Assembly (NCBI GenBank): GCA_900550615.1
Contig: URSX01000013.1
Coordinates: 1-26,590, forward strand
Length of the DNA: 26,590 bases
Reading direction: 5' to 3'
Origin: an uncultured Eubacteriales bacterium
GTDB lineage: Bacteria > Bacillota > Clostridia > Oscillospirales > Oscillospiraceae
Positions within the stretch are counted from its first letter, which is position 1. Each line of letters begins with the position of its first letter. Position numbers and translations under genes: made by a program. The notes beneath the pieces were generated by a model. It was not told the DNA's origin. It saw nothing but the letters and a program-made list of their open reading frames with translations, and made no database searches. Positions 6,768-15,535 of this stretch are shown here, piece by piece.

Positions 6768-7919
6768 ATGCTGCGCAAAATTCTCGATTTTTTCACCGGC
6801 TGGTTCCGCCAGGTGGATCTGGTGCTGCTGGGCCTGTGTACAGGTGCCACTCTTTTTGGCTGCCTGATGATTGCCAGCGCCACCCACTATACAGGTTCCT
6901 ATAAAAATGTCATCGTCCAGCTGGCGGCTTTTTGCCTGGGCATCGTGGCCTATGTGCTCATGAGCATGCTGGACCTGACGGAGATCGGCAAGTACTGGAA
7001 ATGGCTCCTGGGCGGGAGCCTGGTACTCATTCTCCTGCTGAAGACCCCCCTGGGCATGGACGGCGGCACCGGCAACCGGGCCTGGCTGGGTGTCCGGGGC
7101 ATCCCGGTGAACCTGCAGCCGGTGGAGATCGTGAAGCTGATCTTTATTGTCCTGCTGGCCCGGCAGCTGGTCTATTTGCAGGAACACAGGGATCTGAAAT
7201 CCATCCCCTCCATCGCCTTGCTGGGCGGACACCTGCTCCTGATCGTGGGTGCCTACGCTGCGGTGTCCGGCGACATGGGCAGCGCCCTGGTGCTGATTTT
7301 CATCTTTGCCTGCATGTGCTTTGTGGCGGGGGTAGCCAAGCGGTGGTTCGCGCTGGGGATCCTGGGCGGCAGCTTTGCCTTCTACGTCCTGTGGGAAACG
7401 GATAAGATCAGCGACTATATGAAAGAGCGGTTCATGACCCTCTTTGACCACGATCTGGATCCTCTGGGCATCGGCTGGCAGCAGACCCGGAGCCTTTTGG
7501 CTCTGGGCGGCGGCAAGCTCACGGGGCAGGGGCTGTTCCATGGTACCCAGACCCAGTCCAAGAGCGCCTGGAGCCTGCCGGCCCGGCATACGGACTTCAT
7601 CTTTTCTGCCATCGGGGAGGAGCTGGGGCTGCTGGGCTGCCTGTTTACCATCCTTTTGCTGGCGGCCATCATTTTCCGCTGTGTGCTTGTTGCCCGGCAT
7701 GCGCAGGTGAGGTCGGACATGTACATCTGCGTGGGTGTGGCAGCCATGCTGATCTTCCAGACTGTGTCCAACATCGGCATGTGCCTGTTCGTGATGCCGG
7801 TCATCGGCCTGACCCTGCCCTTTATCAGCTACGGCGGCACCTCCATTGTGACGCTTTTTGCGGCCATGGGCATGGTTTCCGGCATACAGAAGCGGGCCCG
7901 GCCTGAGTGGCTGCGATAG
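6768..7919 (+). CDS. SEDS-family peptidoglycan glycosyltransferase (RodA/FtsW/SpoVE)
   Basis: A 383-residue polytopic membrane protein that polymerises lipid II together with a class B penicillin-binding protein. About ten hydrophobic segments are visible. SEDS landmarks are NRAWLGV (residues 103-109), LQPVEIVKL (116-124), the PARHTDF loop with Asp276 (the catalytic-aspartate region of RodA), GEELGLLG, and the C-terminal GLTLPFISYGGTS (347-359). The ATG at 6768 has an AAAGGAGG site 8 nt upstream; the longer open frame back to 6600 runs through repeats and is not used. It stands alone between spacers, so RodA, FtsW and SpoVE cannot be told apart by context. RodA is slightly favoured by the short N-terminus. 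Confidence 0.93.
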   Translation: MLRKILDFFTGWFRQVDLVLLGLCTGATLFGCLMIASATHYTGSYKNVIVQLAAFCLGIVAYVLMSMLDLTEIGKYWKWLLGGSLVLILLLKTPLGMDGGTGNRAWLGVRGIPVNLQPVEIVKLIFIVLLARQLVYLQEHRDLKSIPSIALLGGHLLLIVGAYAAVSGDMGSALVLIFIFACMCFVAGVAKRWFALGILGGSFAFYVLWETDKISDYMKERFMTLFDHDLDPLGIGWQQTRSLLALGGGKLTGQGLFHGTQTQSKSAWSLPARHTDFIFSAIGEELGLLGCLFTILLLAAIIFRCVLVARHAQVRSDMYICVGVAAMLIFQTVSNIGMCLFVMPVIGLTLPFISYGGTSIVTLFAAMGMVSGIQKRARPEWLR

Positions 7920-7944
7920 GGGCGTATAGGAAAATGTGGATTTT

Positions 7945-7967
7945 GGGCGCGGCCTTTGGCCGCGCCC
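7945..7967 (+). terminator. Stem-loop after the SEDS gene
   Basis: A perfect 10 bp stem GGGCGCGGCC/GGCCGCGCCC with a TTT loop lies 25 bp after the stop. There is no clear T run, so it may be a terminator or a transcript-stabilising hairpin. Confidence 0.5.
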
Positions 7968-8054
7968 GCTTCTGTCAGGGCGATAAGCATTTGTCACAAA
8001 AACGATGGTTCAATTTAGGCAAAACGCAGAAAATGCCGAAAAACGAAAAATCGC

Positions 8055-8083
8055 TTGCATAGAAGGGGGAAGAGTGATACCAT
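8055..8083 (+). promoter_or_regulatory. Possible promoter for the TasA-like gene
   Basis: TTGCAT (8055-8060) is followed after 17 bp by TACCAT (8078-8083). A TG one base before the -10 makes it an extended -10 type. The match is moderate. Confidence 0.4.
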
Positions 8084-8105
8084 AGAGTCATATACAAGCA
8101 GCGGG

Positions 8106-8125
8106 TATACACCCCGGGGTGTATA
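8106..8125. promoter_or_regulatory. Perfect 20 bp palindrome (operator-like)
   Basis: The half-site TATACACCCC is followed directly by its exact reverse complement. It lies 23 bp downstream of the possible -10 box and 80 bp before the TasA-like ATG. It could be an operator or the first of two tandem RNA hairpins. Confidence 0.6.
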
Positions 8126-8149
8126 GTTCTTTGCGGAGCAAAGAACTAT
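8123..8149. promoter_or_regulatory. Perfect 12 bp hairpin in the 5' leader of the TasA-like gene
   Basis: ATAGTTCTTTGC (8123-8134) pairs with GCAAAGAACTAT (8138-8149) around a GGA loop. It shares three bases with the palindrome just before it, so the two folds compete at their junction. Confidence 0.6.
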
Positions 8150-8204
8150 GACAGGCTCCTTTGGGTGATAGCGACTGCCTAAAAAATGAAAGGGAGTATA
8201 AACT

Positions 8205-9371
8205 ATGAGCAAGAAATCGACCAAACGGGCGCTTCTTTCCAGCGTGTTTGCGCTGGTGCTGTGTGTGGCGATGCTGGTGGGTTCTACCTTTGCGTGGTTC
8301 ACCGACACTGCCAGCACAGGCGTCAATAAGATTCAGGCGGGCAATCTGGATGTCAAGCTGATGTATAGCAAGGACATGAAAGAGTGGAAGGAAGCGACCG
8401 CAGACACACCGCTGTTTAATGACAGCGCGCTTTGGGAGCCGGGTCATACCGAACTCGTCTACCTGAAGGTCGTCAACGCCGGTTCTCTGGCGCTGAAGTA
8501 TGATGTGACCACAAACAACTACGACAAAGAGCGCGGCAAGAATTCTGCGGGTGATCTCTTCTATATTGACAAATATCTGAAGATCGGTACCGCTGAAACC
8601 AATGCAGCTTTTGCAAACCGCAGCGAGGCTATCGCGGCGATTGCCGGCAGTGAGCAGTCTATGGCGAAGGAGCTTCAGATCAGCAATGGTTGGGCTGTTC
8701 TGAATCCTAATGCCGAAAGCGCTCCGTTTGCCGTCGTGATTTACATGCCGACTACAGTGGGCAACGAGGCCAATAATGTGCAGTCCTGGCGCCATCCTTC
8801 TCTGAAGGGATTCGGCCTGATTGTGAATGCCACCCAGGCAGCCGCGGAGTCCGACAGCTTCGGCAATACTTATGATGAAAAGGCCCCGACCATCACTACA
8901 ACTGTGAGTGCCAGCTCCGGAACACATGAGGTCAACAAGAATGTTCAGGCAAATGGTAGCTTCGGCGCTGTGCAGGCTGAGGGAACAGCTAAGTATACGA
9001 TCAATGCGGATGTATACGCGGTTTATGCCAACCACGCAGCCATGGCGGTCGAGGCTGGCGGAACCAGTACCGTTACCATCAACGGCGGCGATTTCCGTCA
9101 GGTCGGCGTTCCCGCTGGTGAATCCTGTGATTTGATTTACGCGACTGATAAGTCTACAATTGTGATCAACGACGGTACTTTCATGGCCACCAATCCCGCA
9201 AATACGCTCAATGTTCTGGATGCAAACAGAGGTACTGCCAAGATTATCGTCAACGGCGGCAGCTTCTATAAGTATGATCCGTCCCACCCCACCCTGGGCG
9301 ATAACGAGATCTTCCTGGGTGAGGGCTGCACCGTTACGCAGAACGGCGACTGGTACGTTGTGAGCAAGTAA
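8205..9371 (+). CDS. TasA/camelysin-like secreted protein with beta-helix-like C-terminal repeats
   Basis: A 388-residue exported protein. The N-terminus has basic residues, a hydrophobic core (about 13-28) and the STFAWFTDT motif typical of SipW-processed TasA/CalY-like proteins, which form biofilm fibres or are surface proteins. Residues 30-240 fit the TasA-like beta-sandwich region (GNLDVKLMY, GHTELVYLKVVNAGSLALKYDV). The C-terminal ~120 residues carry three repeats near 290, 319 and 347 with the pattern hydrophobic-I-N-G-G-x-F, spaced 28-29 residues, suggesting a parallel beta-helix. The AAAGGGAG ribosome site is 8 nt before the ATG. Base composition is visibly lower in GC than the neighbours, a possible sign of transfer or surface-gene evolution. 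No SipW-type signal peptidase lies in the window. The substrate or partner is unknown. Confidence 0.75.
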   Translation: MSKKSTKRALLSSVFALVLCVAMLVGSTFAWFTDTASTGVNKIQAGNLDVKLMYSKDMKEWKEATADTPLFNDSALWEPGHTELVYLKVVNAGSLALKYDVTTNNYDKERGKNSAGDLFYIDKYLKIGTAETNAAFANRSEAIAAIAGSEQSMAKELQISNGWAVLNPNAESAPFAVVIYMPTTVGNEANNVQSWRHPSLKGFGLIVNATQAAAESDSFGNTYDEKAPTITTTVSASSGTHEVNKNVQANGSFGAVQAEGTAKYTINADVYAVYANHAAMAVEAGGTSTVTINGGDFRQVGVPAGESCDLIYATDKSTIVINDGTFMATNPANTLNVLDANRGTAKIIVNGGSFYKYDPSHPTLGDNEIFLGEGCTVTQNGDWYVVSK

Positions 9372-9442
9372 TCATGCAGCACGGGCATTTCCGCCCATCT
9401 GTGGACGGAACAGCTGAAAAATAAGTGCATATCCCTTTTCTG

Positions 9443-9482
9443 AAGCGGCACCCGGCGCCATTTGACGCCGGGTACCGCTTTT
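9443..9482 (+). terminator. Rho-independent terminator after the TasA-like gene
   Basis: A long stem (AAGCGG..CCCGGCG with CGCCGGG..CCGCTT, one mismatch) and an 8 nt loop are followed by TTTT. Confidence 0.85.
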
Positions 9483-9536
9483 CTGCGCTCCGCCCGGGGC
9501 CTTTCCCGAAAACGCGGAAATCTCACCTGCCATCGG

Positions 9537-9565
9537 TTGTAATCCGCCGCCGGGTGTGCTATACT
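9537..9565 (+). promoter_or_regulatory. Promoter for ddl-murF-ABC-F
   Basis: TTGTAA (9537-9542), a 17 bp spacer and TATACT (9560-9565) with an extended TGC just before it. A second overlapping TATACT starts at 9565. Confidence 0.75.
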
Positions 9566-9619
9566 ATACTATCTAAAAATGTTTTTATTTTGCCTGCGGG
9601 CGGAATCGAGGGGTGCTTT

Positions 9620-10681
9620 ATGAAAATCGTTGTTTTATCCGGAGGTCTGAGTACCGAGCGCAATGTGGCGCTGACCAGCGGCGCTGGTATCTGCCGCGCC
9701 CTGCGCCGCCGGGGCCACCAGGCGGTGCTGGTGGATATGTTCCTGGGTCTGGAGAATTATACCGGCAGCATAGAGAATATTTTTGACGCCCCGGACGGCC
9801 TGTGCGCCGACCACAGCGTCTCCTCCGATGCCCCGGATCTGGAGGCGGTGCGCCGCTCCCGGAGGGATCAGAGCCCCTCCATGCTGGGCCAGGGCGTTTT
9901 GCAGGTGTGCGCCATGGCGGATCTGGTGTTCCTGGCGCTCCACGGATCCTGCGGCGAGGATGGGCGCATCCAGGCCACTCTGGATCTTTTGGGCGTGCCC
10001 TACACCGGCAGCAATTATGTCTCCAGCGGCATGGCTATGGACAAGGCCATCACCAAGCGCTTCATGGACGCGGAGGGTATCCGCACCGCCCCGTGGCACG
10101 ATGTGCACTATACCCAGGCGGATATTCCCGCTCTGGTGGAGAAGCTGGAGGTGCCCTGCGCCGTGAAGATCGTCAACGGCGGCAGCTCTCTGGGTGTGGA
10201 GCTGCCGGACACCAAGGAGCAGCTGGCGGACACCTTGTACCGGATGCTTAAGTATGGCGACCATGTGGTGGTAGAAAAGAAGATCAAGGGCCGGGAGATC
10301 CAGATCGCCGTCCTGGGTGATGACTATCTCCCCGCCGTGGAAATTATCCCCAAGAATGCCTATTTCGACTATGAGTCCAAATACCAGAAGGGCGGCGCTG
10401 TGGAGATTTGCCCCGCCCCCATCACGGAGGAGGAGTGGCAGCAGGTGGGCCAGGCGGCGCTGAAGCTGCATAAGGCCCTGGGCCTTTCCGTCTATTCCCG
10501 GACGGACTTCATCCTGGACGAGGAGGGCCGGGCCTGGTGCCTGGAGGTGAACACCCTTCCGGGCATGACCCCCACCAGCCTGGTGCCCCAGGAGGCAGCG
10601 GCTGTGGGCATGGACTATGACAGCCTGTGCGAGAAGATCGCGGAGGAGTCCCTGCGCGTGAGAAAGGCGGAGCGCATATGA
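9620..10681 (+). CDS. ddl: D-alanine--D-alanine ligase
   Basis: A 353-residue ATP-grasp ligase that makes the D-Ala-D-Ala dipeptide used by MurF. Signatures are the N-terminal VVLSGGLSTERNVALTSG, the ALHGSCGEDGRIQ segment near residue 112, the ATP-grasp motifs CAVKIVNGGSSLGV and VVVEKKIKGREIQIAVLG, and the C-terminal CLEVNTLPGMTPTSLVPQ metal and substrate site. The start ATG has a GAGGGG site and follows a good promoter. The stop overlaps the murF start by 4 bp, so the two consecutive steps of peptidoglycan precursor synthesis are coupled. Confidence 0.95.
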   Translation: MKIVVLSGGLSTERNVALTSGAGICRALRRRGHQAVLVDMFLGLENYTGSIENIFDAPDGLCADHSVSSDAPDLEAVRRSRRDQSPSMLGQGVLQVCAMADLVFLALHGSCGEDGRIQATLDLLGVPYTGSNYVSSGMAMDKAITKRFMDAEGIRTAPWHDVHYTQADIPALVEKLEVPCAVKIVNGGSSLGVELPDTKEQLADTLYRMLKYGDHVVVEKKIKGREIQIAVLGDDYLPAVEIIPKNAYFDYESKYQKGGAVEICPAPITEEEWQQVGQAALKLHKALGLSVYSRTDFILDEEGRAWCLEVNTLPGMTPTSLVPQEAAAVGMDYDSLCEKIAEESLRVRKAERI

Positions 10682-12033
10682 TGATCCCCTGTACAGTCCG
10701 GGAGGTCGCCGCCGCTGTGGGCGGCAAGCTCCTGCAAGGCGGCGGGGACATCACCCGCGTCAGCACCGACAGCCGGGACATTCTCCCCGGGGACCTGTTC
10801 GTGCCCCTGGTGGGGGAGCGGTTCGACGGCCACGCCTACATAGACATGGCCCTTCAGAAGGGGGCCTCCGGCTGCCTGTGCGCCCAAATTCCCGAAAATT
10901 TCCAGCCCGACAAGTTCTACATCGCCGTGGACGATACGGAAAAGGCCCTGGGGAGTCTGGCGGGCTGGTATCGGGGTAAGTTTGACATCCCCGTGGTGCA
11001 GGTCACCGGCTCCGCCGGTAAAACCACCACCAAGGAGATGCTGGCGGCGGTGCTTTCCCAGCACTTCCATACCCTCAAGACCCTGGCCAATTTCAACAAT
11101 TTCGTGGGCACACCCCAGACCCTCCTGCGGCTGGAGCGGGGCCATCAGGCGGCGGTCATCGAGACGGGCATGGATCACTTCGGCGAAATTCGCCGCATGG
11201 GGGCCATGGTGCGCCCCACCATCGCCGTCATCACCAATGTGGGCGACGCCCACATCGGAAACCTGGACGGTACCCGTCAGGGCGTTCTCCGGGCCAAGAG
11301 CGAGATTTTCGAGAATTTGCAGCCCGGCGGCCTAGCCGTGCTCAATGGGGACGACCCGCTGCTGAATACGCTGAGCCTGCCCTTCCGGACGCTCCGCTGC
11401 GGCGAGAGCGAAAACTGCAATGTCAGGGTCACGGACATCTGCGAGCGGGGCCTGGAGGGCCTCACCTGCACCGTGACCACGGAAAAGGACGCCTATTCGC
11501 TGGCTATTCCCTCTCCCGGGCGGTTCATGATCTATTCTGCCGCCATGGGCGCGGCCATCGGCGAGTATCTGGGCCTATCCAAAGAGGAAATTATCCGGGG
11601 CGTGGCGGCCTACACCTCCACCGGCTCCCGGATGCACCTGGTCCATCGGCCCGAGAATCGCCTAATCATTGACGACTGCTACAACGCCAATCCCCAGGCC
11701 ATGGCCGCCGCCCTGCGTCTGCTGGCCGCCACCGACCGCCCCCGCCGCATGGCCGTGCTGGGGGACATGGGCGATCTGGGGGATCTTGCACCCAAGGCAC
11801 ACGAGGAGATGGGGCTGCTATTGAATGAATTGAAGCTGGACTGCGTGGTGGCCATCGGCCACTGGATGGGCCATCTGGCTGCCGCGGCAAAGGGCAATGT
11901 GTATCACTTCGACACGGTGGAGCAGGCCTATGGCACCCTCCGCCGGGAGTTCATCCCCGGAACGGCGGCGCTGGTGAAGGCATCCCACGCCATGCATTTT
12001 GAAAAAATCGTTGAGGAACTGGAAAACGTATGA
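10678..12033 (+). CDS. murF: UDP-N-acetylmuramoyl-tripeptide--D-alanyl-D-alanine ligase
   Basis: A 451-residue Mur ligase that adds D-Ala-D-Ala to the UDP-MurNAc-tripeptide in the cytoplasm. The ATP loop VTGSAGKTTTKE is at residues 109-120. The central-domain motif AVITNVGDAHIG and the C-terminal IIDDCYNANPQAM are characteristic of MurF. Two adjacent ATG codons (10678, 10681) are possible starts; the first gives the ATGA overlap with ddl. The stop overlaps the ABC-F start by 4 bp. Confidence 0.96.
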   Translation: MMIPCTVREVAAAVGGKLLQGGGDITRVSTDSRDILPGDLFVPLVGERFDGHAYIDMALQKGASGCLCAQIPENFQPDKFYIAVDDTEKALGSLAGWYRGKFDIPVVQVTGSAGKTTTKEMLAAVLSQHFHTLKTLANFNNFVGTPQTLLRLERGHQAAVIETGMDHFGEIRRMGAMVRPTIAVITNVGDAHIGNLDGTRQGVLRAKSEIFENLQPGGLAVLNGDDPLLNTLSLPFRTLRCGESENCNVRVTDICERGLEGLTCTVTTEKDAYSLAIPSPGRFMIYSAAMGAAIGEYLGLSKEEIIRGVAAYTSTGSRMHLVHRPENRLIIDDCYNANPQAMAAALRLLAATDRPRRMAVLGDMGDLGDLAPKAHEEMGLLLNELKLDCVVAIGHWMGHLAAAAKGNVYHFDTVEQAYGTLRREFIPGTAALVKASHAMHFEKIVEELENV

Positions 12034-13925
12034 TCGACATTGGCGTCTCAGGACTTGTGAAGTCCTTTGACCTGGAAAAGAAAATATTGGACGGCCTGAC
12101 CTTCCAGATCGACTCCGGCGAGCGGGTGGGCCTGCTGGGCCGCAACGGCGCGGGGAAGACCACCCTGCTCAAGATTCTCACCGGGGAGCTGGACTATGAC
12201 AGCGGAGAGGTGTTCATCGCCCCGGGAAAGCGGCTGGGGCTTATCTCCCAGATCCCCGTCTATCCGGCGGAATACACCGTGGAGGATGTGCTGCGCACCG
12301 CCTTTTCTCGGATGCAGGGGATGAAGAAGGAAATGGACGCCCTGGCGGAGAAGATGGCCGCCGGGGACAGCAGTGCCGCTACCCTCAAGCGCTACGGCGA
12401 CCTCTCCGCCCGGTTCGAGGGCCTGGGCGGCTGGGATACGGATACGGCGGTGAACAAGGTGGCAAACGGCCTGACCATCGACGCGTCCATGCGCGGGAGA
12501 CTCTTTGCTGAGCTTTCCGGCGGAGAAAAGACCCGGGTGAATCTGGGGCGGCTGATCCTGGAGGACACGGACATCCTCCTGCTGGACGAGCCCACCAACC
12601 ATCTGGACCTTCAGGCCACCGTCTGGCTGGAGGAGTATATCCGCTCCTTTCGGGGCACCGTCATCACCATCTCCCATGACCGGTATTTCCTGGACCGCAC
12701 CGTCACCCGGATCATTGAGGTGCTGGATGGCAGGGCGGAGTTTTACAGTGGGAACTATAGTTTTTACGCCGTGGAAAAGGAGCGGCGCTATCAGGAGCGC
12801 ATGAAGCAGTATCTCAAGGAGCAGGCCAAGATCCAGCAGCTGGAAAAGGCCGCCGAGCAGATGCACCTGTGGGCTTTTATGGGCAATGATGCCCTGCATA
12901 AGCGGGCCTTCTCCATGGAAAAGCGCATTGAGCGTATGCGCACCACCGAGCGGCCTACCAAGGCCAAAAAGATGAACGCCCAGTTCACCAGCCGGGAATT
13001 TCACGGCGACGAGGTACTGCAGCTGCGGGGCATCTCCAAGTCCTTCGGGGACAGGACACTGTTTTCGGATATTTATCTGCGGGTGGAGCCTGGGGAGCGC
13101 ATTGCTCTCATCGGGGAAAACGGCACCGGGAAGACAACCCTTCTGAACATGATCACCGGCTCCGAGCGGCCCGATAGCGGGTCCATCCGCCAGGGGCCGG
13201 CAGTGGTGGCGGCATATCTGCAGCAGATTATCCGTTTTGACCATCCGGAGCGGAGTTTGCTGGACACCATGCTCTATGAAAAGAAGGGCATGACCGCCCA
13301 GAGCGCCCGGAACCGCCTGGCCCAGTACCAGTTTCAGGGGGAGGATGTGTTCAAGAGCGTATCGTCCCTCTCCGGAGGGGAGCTGAGCCGCCTGCGGTTG
13401 TGTATGCTCATGGATGAGCAGACCAGCTTCCTCATTTTGGACGAGCCCACCAACCATCTGGATATCGCCGCCCGGGAGTGGATCGAGGAGGCGGTGGAGG
13501 CCTTTGACGGCACGTTGCTTTTCGTCAGCCACGACCGCTACTTCATCAACCGCTTTGCCACCCGCATCTGGGAGCTCTCTGGCGGCACCATCACCGATTA
13601 TCCCATGGGCTTCACCCAGTACCAGACCGTCAAGGCCCAGGAGAAGCGGGAGAGCGCTCCGCCTCCTACCCGGGAGAAAAAGGGCGACACCCGTCCCACC
13701 AAGGGCAATCGCTCCCAGCAGGCGGCCCGGCGTCAGCTGACCATCTGCGAGAGCGCCATTGCCAGACTGGAGGGGGAAATGGCCGCGCTGGACGAGGAGA
13801 TGCAGCGGGTGGGCTGCGATGCGGACAAGCTGGCCCAGGTCTACGCCCGGAAGCAGGAAGCGGAAAACGCCCTGCAAGAGCAGATGACCCGCTGGGAGGA
13901 GCTGAGCCTGCAAGTGGAGGAGTAA
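12030..13925 (+). CDS. ABC-F family ATPase (ribosome-associated type)
   Basis: A 631-residue protein with two ATP-binding cassettes and no membrane segments, as in ABC-F translation factors. NBD1 has Walker A GRNGAGKT (37-44), LSGGE near 161 and DEPTNHLD near 185. NBD2 has GENGTGKT (362-369), LSGGE near 447 and DEPTNHLD near 471. The linker between the NBDs (about 240-320) is rich in charged helix. The C-terminal ~65 residues form a coiled coil like those of Uup/YdiF-type members. The gene is coupled to murF by an ATGA overlap. Whether it is a housekeeping factor or a target-protection resistance protein cannot be decided; the wall/translation context favours housekeeping. Confidence 0.93.
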   Translation: MIDIGVSGLVKSFDLEKKILDGLTFQIDSGERVGLLGRNGAGKTTLLKILTGELDYDSGEVFIAPGKRLGLISQIPVYPAEYTVEDVLRTAFSRMQGMKKEMDALAEKMAAGDSSAATLKRYGDLSARFEGLGGWDTDTAVNKVANGLTIDASMRGRLFAELSGGEKTRVNLGRLILEDTDILLLDEPTNHLDLQATVWLEEYIRSFRGTVITISHDRYFLDRTVTRIIEVLDGRAEFYSGNYSFYAVEKERRYQERMKQYLKEQAKIQQLEKAAEQMHLWAFMGNDALHKRAFSMEKRIERMRTTERPTKAKKMNAQFTSREFHGDEVLQLRGISKSFGDRTLFSDIYLRVEPGERIALIGENGTGKTTLLNMITGSERPDSGSIRQGPAVVAAYLQQIIRFDHPERSLLDTMLYEKKGMTAQSARNRLAQYQFQGEDVFKSVSSLSGGELSRLRLCMLMDEQTSFLILDEPTNHLDIAAREWIEEAVEAFDGTLLFVSHDRYFINRFATRIWELSGGTITDYPMGFTQYQTVKAQEKRESAPPPTREKKGDTRPTKGNRSQQAARRQLTICESAIARLEGEMAALDEEMQRVGCDADKLAQVYARKQEAENALQEQMTRWEELSLQVEE

Positions 13926-13963
13926 ACAAGATAACGAAGGATGACAGAAAGGAGCACACGGCA

Positions 13964-14449
13964 GTGAGCGACATTTTGTGTGTATATTACTCCCGCACCG
14001 GGAGAACGGAAAAGGCCATGGGCGAAATTGCCCAGGCTCTGGACGCGGAGCTGGTGAAGATCCAGGACGGCCAGGACCGCAGCAAGCTCCGGGGCTATCT
14101 GCACTCCGGCATGGAGGCCATGAGCAGGAAGCTCTGCCCCATCGAGCCGGTGCAGACGGAGCGGCCGCTGAACGAGTATCGCCTGGTCATCATCGGCACT
14201 CCCGCCTGGGCGGGCCGCTGCGCCAGTCCTGTCAAGAGCTTTCTGGCCCAAAACGCCGATTCCCTGCCCCAGGTCTCCTGCGTGGTCACCCGCAGCGGCG
14301 CGGACCGGTGCGACGATGTGCTGGCCCACATGGCGACGTTTTTAAAGCGCATGCGCTTGACGGATGTGTCCCTGCGACCGGACGACGCTGGGTATGAGTT
14401 CTGGCGGGATAAGTTCATTCAGGACACAAAAAACGCGCTGGGGCTGTGA
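13964..14449 (+). CDS. Flavodoxin-like protein
   Basis: A 161-residue flavodoxin-fold protein. The N-terminal ILCVYYSRTGRTEKAM is the FMN phosphate-binding loop, and RLVIIGTPAWAGRCASPVKSFL is the typical second flavin contact region. A role in electron transfer or as an NAD(P)H:quinone-type partner is inferred. The start is GTG (13964-13966), supported by an AAAGGAG site 9 nt upstream; no in-frame ATG lies near. The stop lies directly before prfA, so the two are probably co-transcribed. Confidence 0.88.
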   Translation: MSDILCVYYSRTGRTEKAMGEIAQALDAELVKIQDGQDRSKLRGYLHSGMEAMSRKLCPIEPVQTERPLNEYRLVIIGTPAWAGRCASPVKSFLAQNADSLPQVSCVVTRSGADRCDDVLAHMATFLKRMRLTDVSLRPDDAGYEFWRDKFIQDTKNALGL

Positions 14450-14451
14450 GT

Positions 14452-15519
14452 ATGGAAGAGAAGCTGAAGCAGGCCGCCCTGCGGCTGCAGGAGGTAGAGC
14501 TGCTGCTGTCCCAGCCGGAGGTGTACGCCGACGCCGCGCGCCTGCGGGCCCTCACCCGGGAGCAGAAGGAGCTGACCCCCGTGGTCCAGGCCTATGAGGC
14601 GCTGGAGGCGGCCCGGGTCCTGGGCCGGGAGGCAGAGGAGATGCTCACTGACCCGGAGCTGCGGGAGCTGGCCCGGGAGGAGCTGCGCCAGGCCCGGCAG
14701 CGGCAGGAGGAGCTTACCCGGGAGCTGAAGCTGCTGCTTCTGCCCCGTGATCCGGACGATGACCGGGGCGTGGTGCTGGAGCTTCGGGCCGGAGTCGGCG
14801 GCGAGGAGGGTGCCCTCTTCGCGGCAGATCTGCTGCGCATGTATTTGCAGTATGCCGATAAGCAGGGCTGGCAGACGGATATTGTCTCCCGCAGCGATAC
14901 GGAGCTGGGGGGCGTGAAGGAAGCTGCCCTCACCGTGGAGGGCTCCGGGGTCTATGCCCGGCTGAAGTTCGAGGGCGGCACCCACTGCGTCAAGCGTGTG
15001 CCGGAGACGGAGAGCGCCGGGCGCATCCATACCTCCACCGCCACTGTGGCCGTGCTGCCCGAGGCGGAGGAGACAGAGGTCACCATTGCCCCGGAGGAGC
15101 TGCGCATCGATACCTACCGCTCCGGCGGCGCAGGCGGCCAGCATGTGAATAAAACGGAATCCGCCATCCGCATCACCCACCTGCCCACGGGCACGGTGGT
15201 GGAGTGTCAGGATGAGCGCAGCCAATATAAGAACAAGGATCGCGCCATGAAGATCCTCCGCTCCCGGCTCTATGCCCGGCAGCGGGCGGAGTCCGATGCC
15301 GCCCAGGCGGCCCGGCGCAGAAGCCAGATCGGCGGGGCGGAGCGCTCCGAGCGGATCCGTACCTACCGCTTCCATGAGAAGATCGTGGTGGATCATCGCC
15401 TTTCCGGTGACAGCAAAAGTTTTCCCCTTGGCCCGGTACTGGATGGGAATCTGGACGGCATCATCGACGCCCTCACCGCACAGCAGCAGGCCGAGAGATT
15501 ATTACAGCAAGGAAACTGA
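14452..15519 (+). CDS. prfA: Peptide chain release factor 1
   Basis: A 355-residue class I release factor that reads UAA and UAG and triggers peptide release. The PxT codon-recognition tripeptide is PET in RVPETESAGR (about residue 185), which marks RF1 rather than RF2. The GGQ catalytic motif is at about 228-230 in RSGGAGGQHVN. The ATG at 14452 aligns with family N-termini; a GTG at 14446 overlapping the flavodoxin stop is the alternative. The usual downstream prmC, which methylates the GGQ glutamine, is absent; a LUD-domain gene takes its place before sua5. Confidence 0.95.
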   Translation: MEEKLKQAALRLQEVELLLSQPEVYADAARLRALTREQKELTPVVQAYEALEAARVLGREAEEMLTDPELRELAREELRQARQRQEELTRELKLLLLPRDPDDDRGVVLELRAGVGGEEGALFAADLLRMYLQYADKQGWQTDIVSRSDTELGGVKEAALTVEGSGVYARLKFEGGTHCVKRVPETESAGRIHTSTATVAVLPEAEETEVTIAPEELRIDTYRSGGAGGQHVNKTESAIRITHLPTGTVVECQDERSQYKNKDRAMKILRSRLYARQRAESDAAQAARRRSQIGGAERSERIRTYRFHEKIVVDHRLSGDSKSFPLGPVLDGNLDGIIDALTAQQQAERLLQQGN

Positions 15520-15535
15520 CAAGGAGGAAAAAACT

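Noticed and set aside
6408..7997. N-terminal extension of TsaE
   Set aside because: The open frame continues upstream of 6407 but is antisense to the RodA/FtsW gene. The ATG at 6407 gives the family length and lies behind a promoter.
8041..8200. c-di-GMP riboswitch or T-box in the TasA-like leader
   Set aside because: I found none of the conserved core sequences of these classes; only the palindrome and the hairpin are clear.
8088..9287. Minus-strand open frame of 399 codons opposite the TasA-like gene
   Set aside because: The plus-strand frame has a signal peptide, a ribosome site and family motifs; the minus frame has none.
12048..13913. Minus-strand open frame of 621 codons opposite the ABC-F gene
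   Set aside because: It shows no recognisable protein motif and is a shadow of the ABC-F ATPase; the same applies to 16149-17837 opposite Sua5-CoaE and 2682-4007 opposite ssnA.
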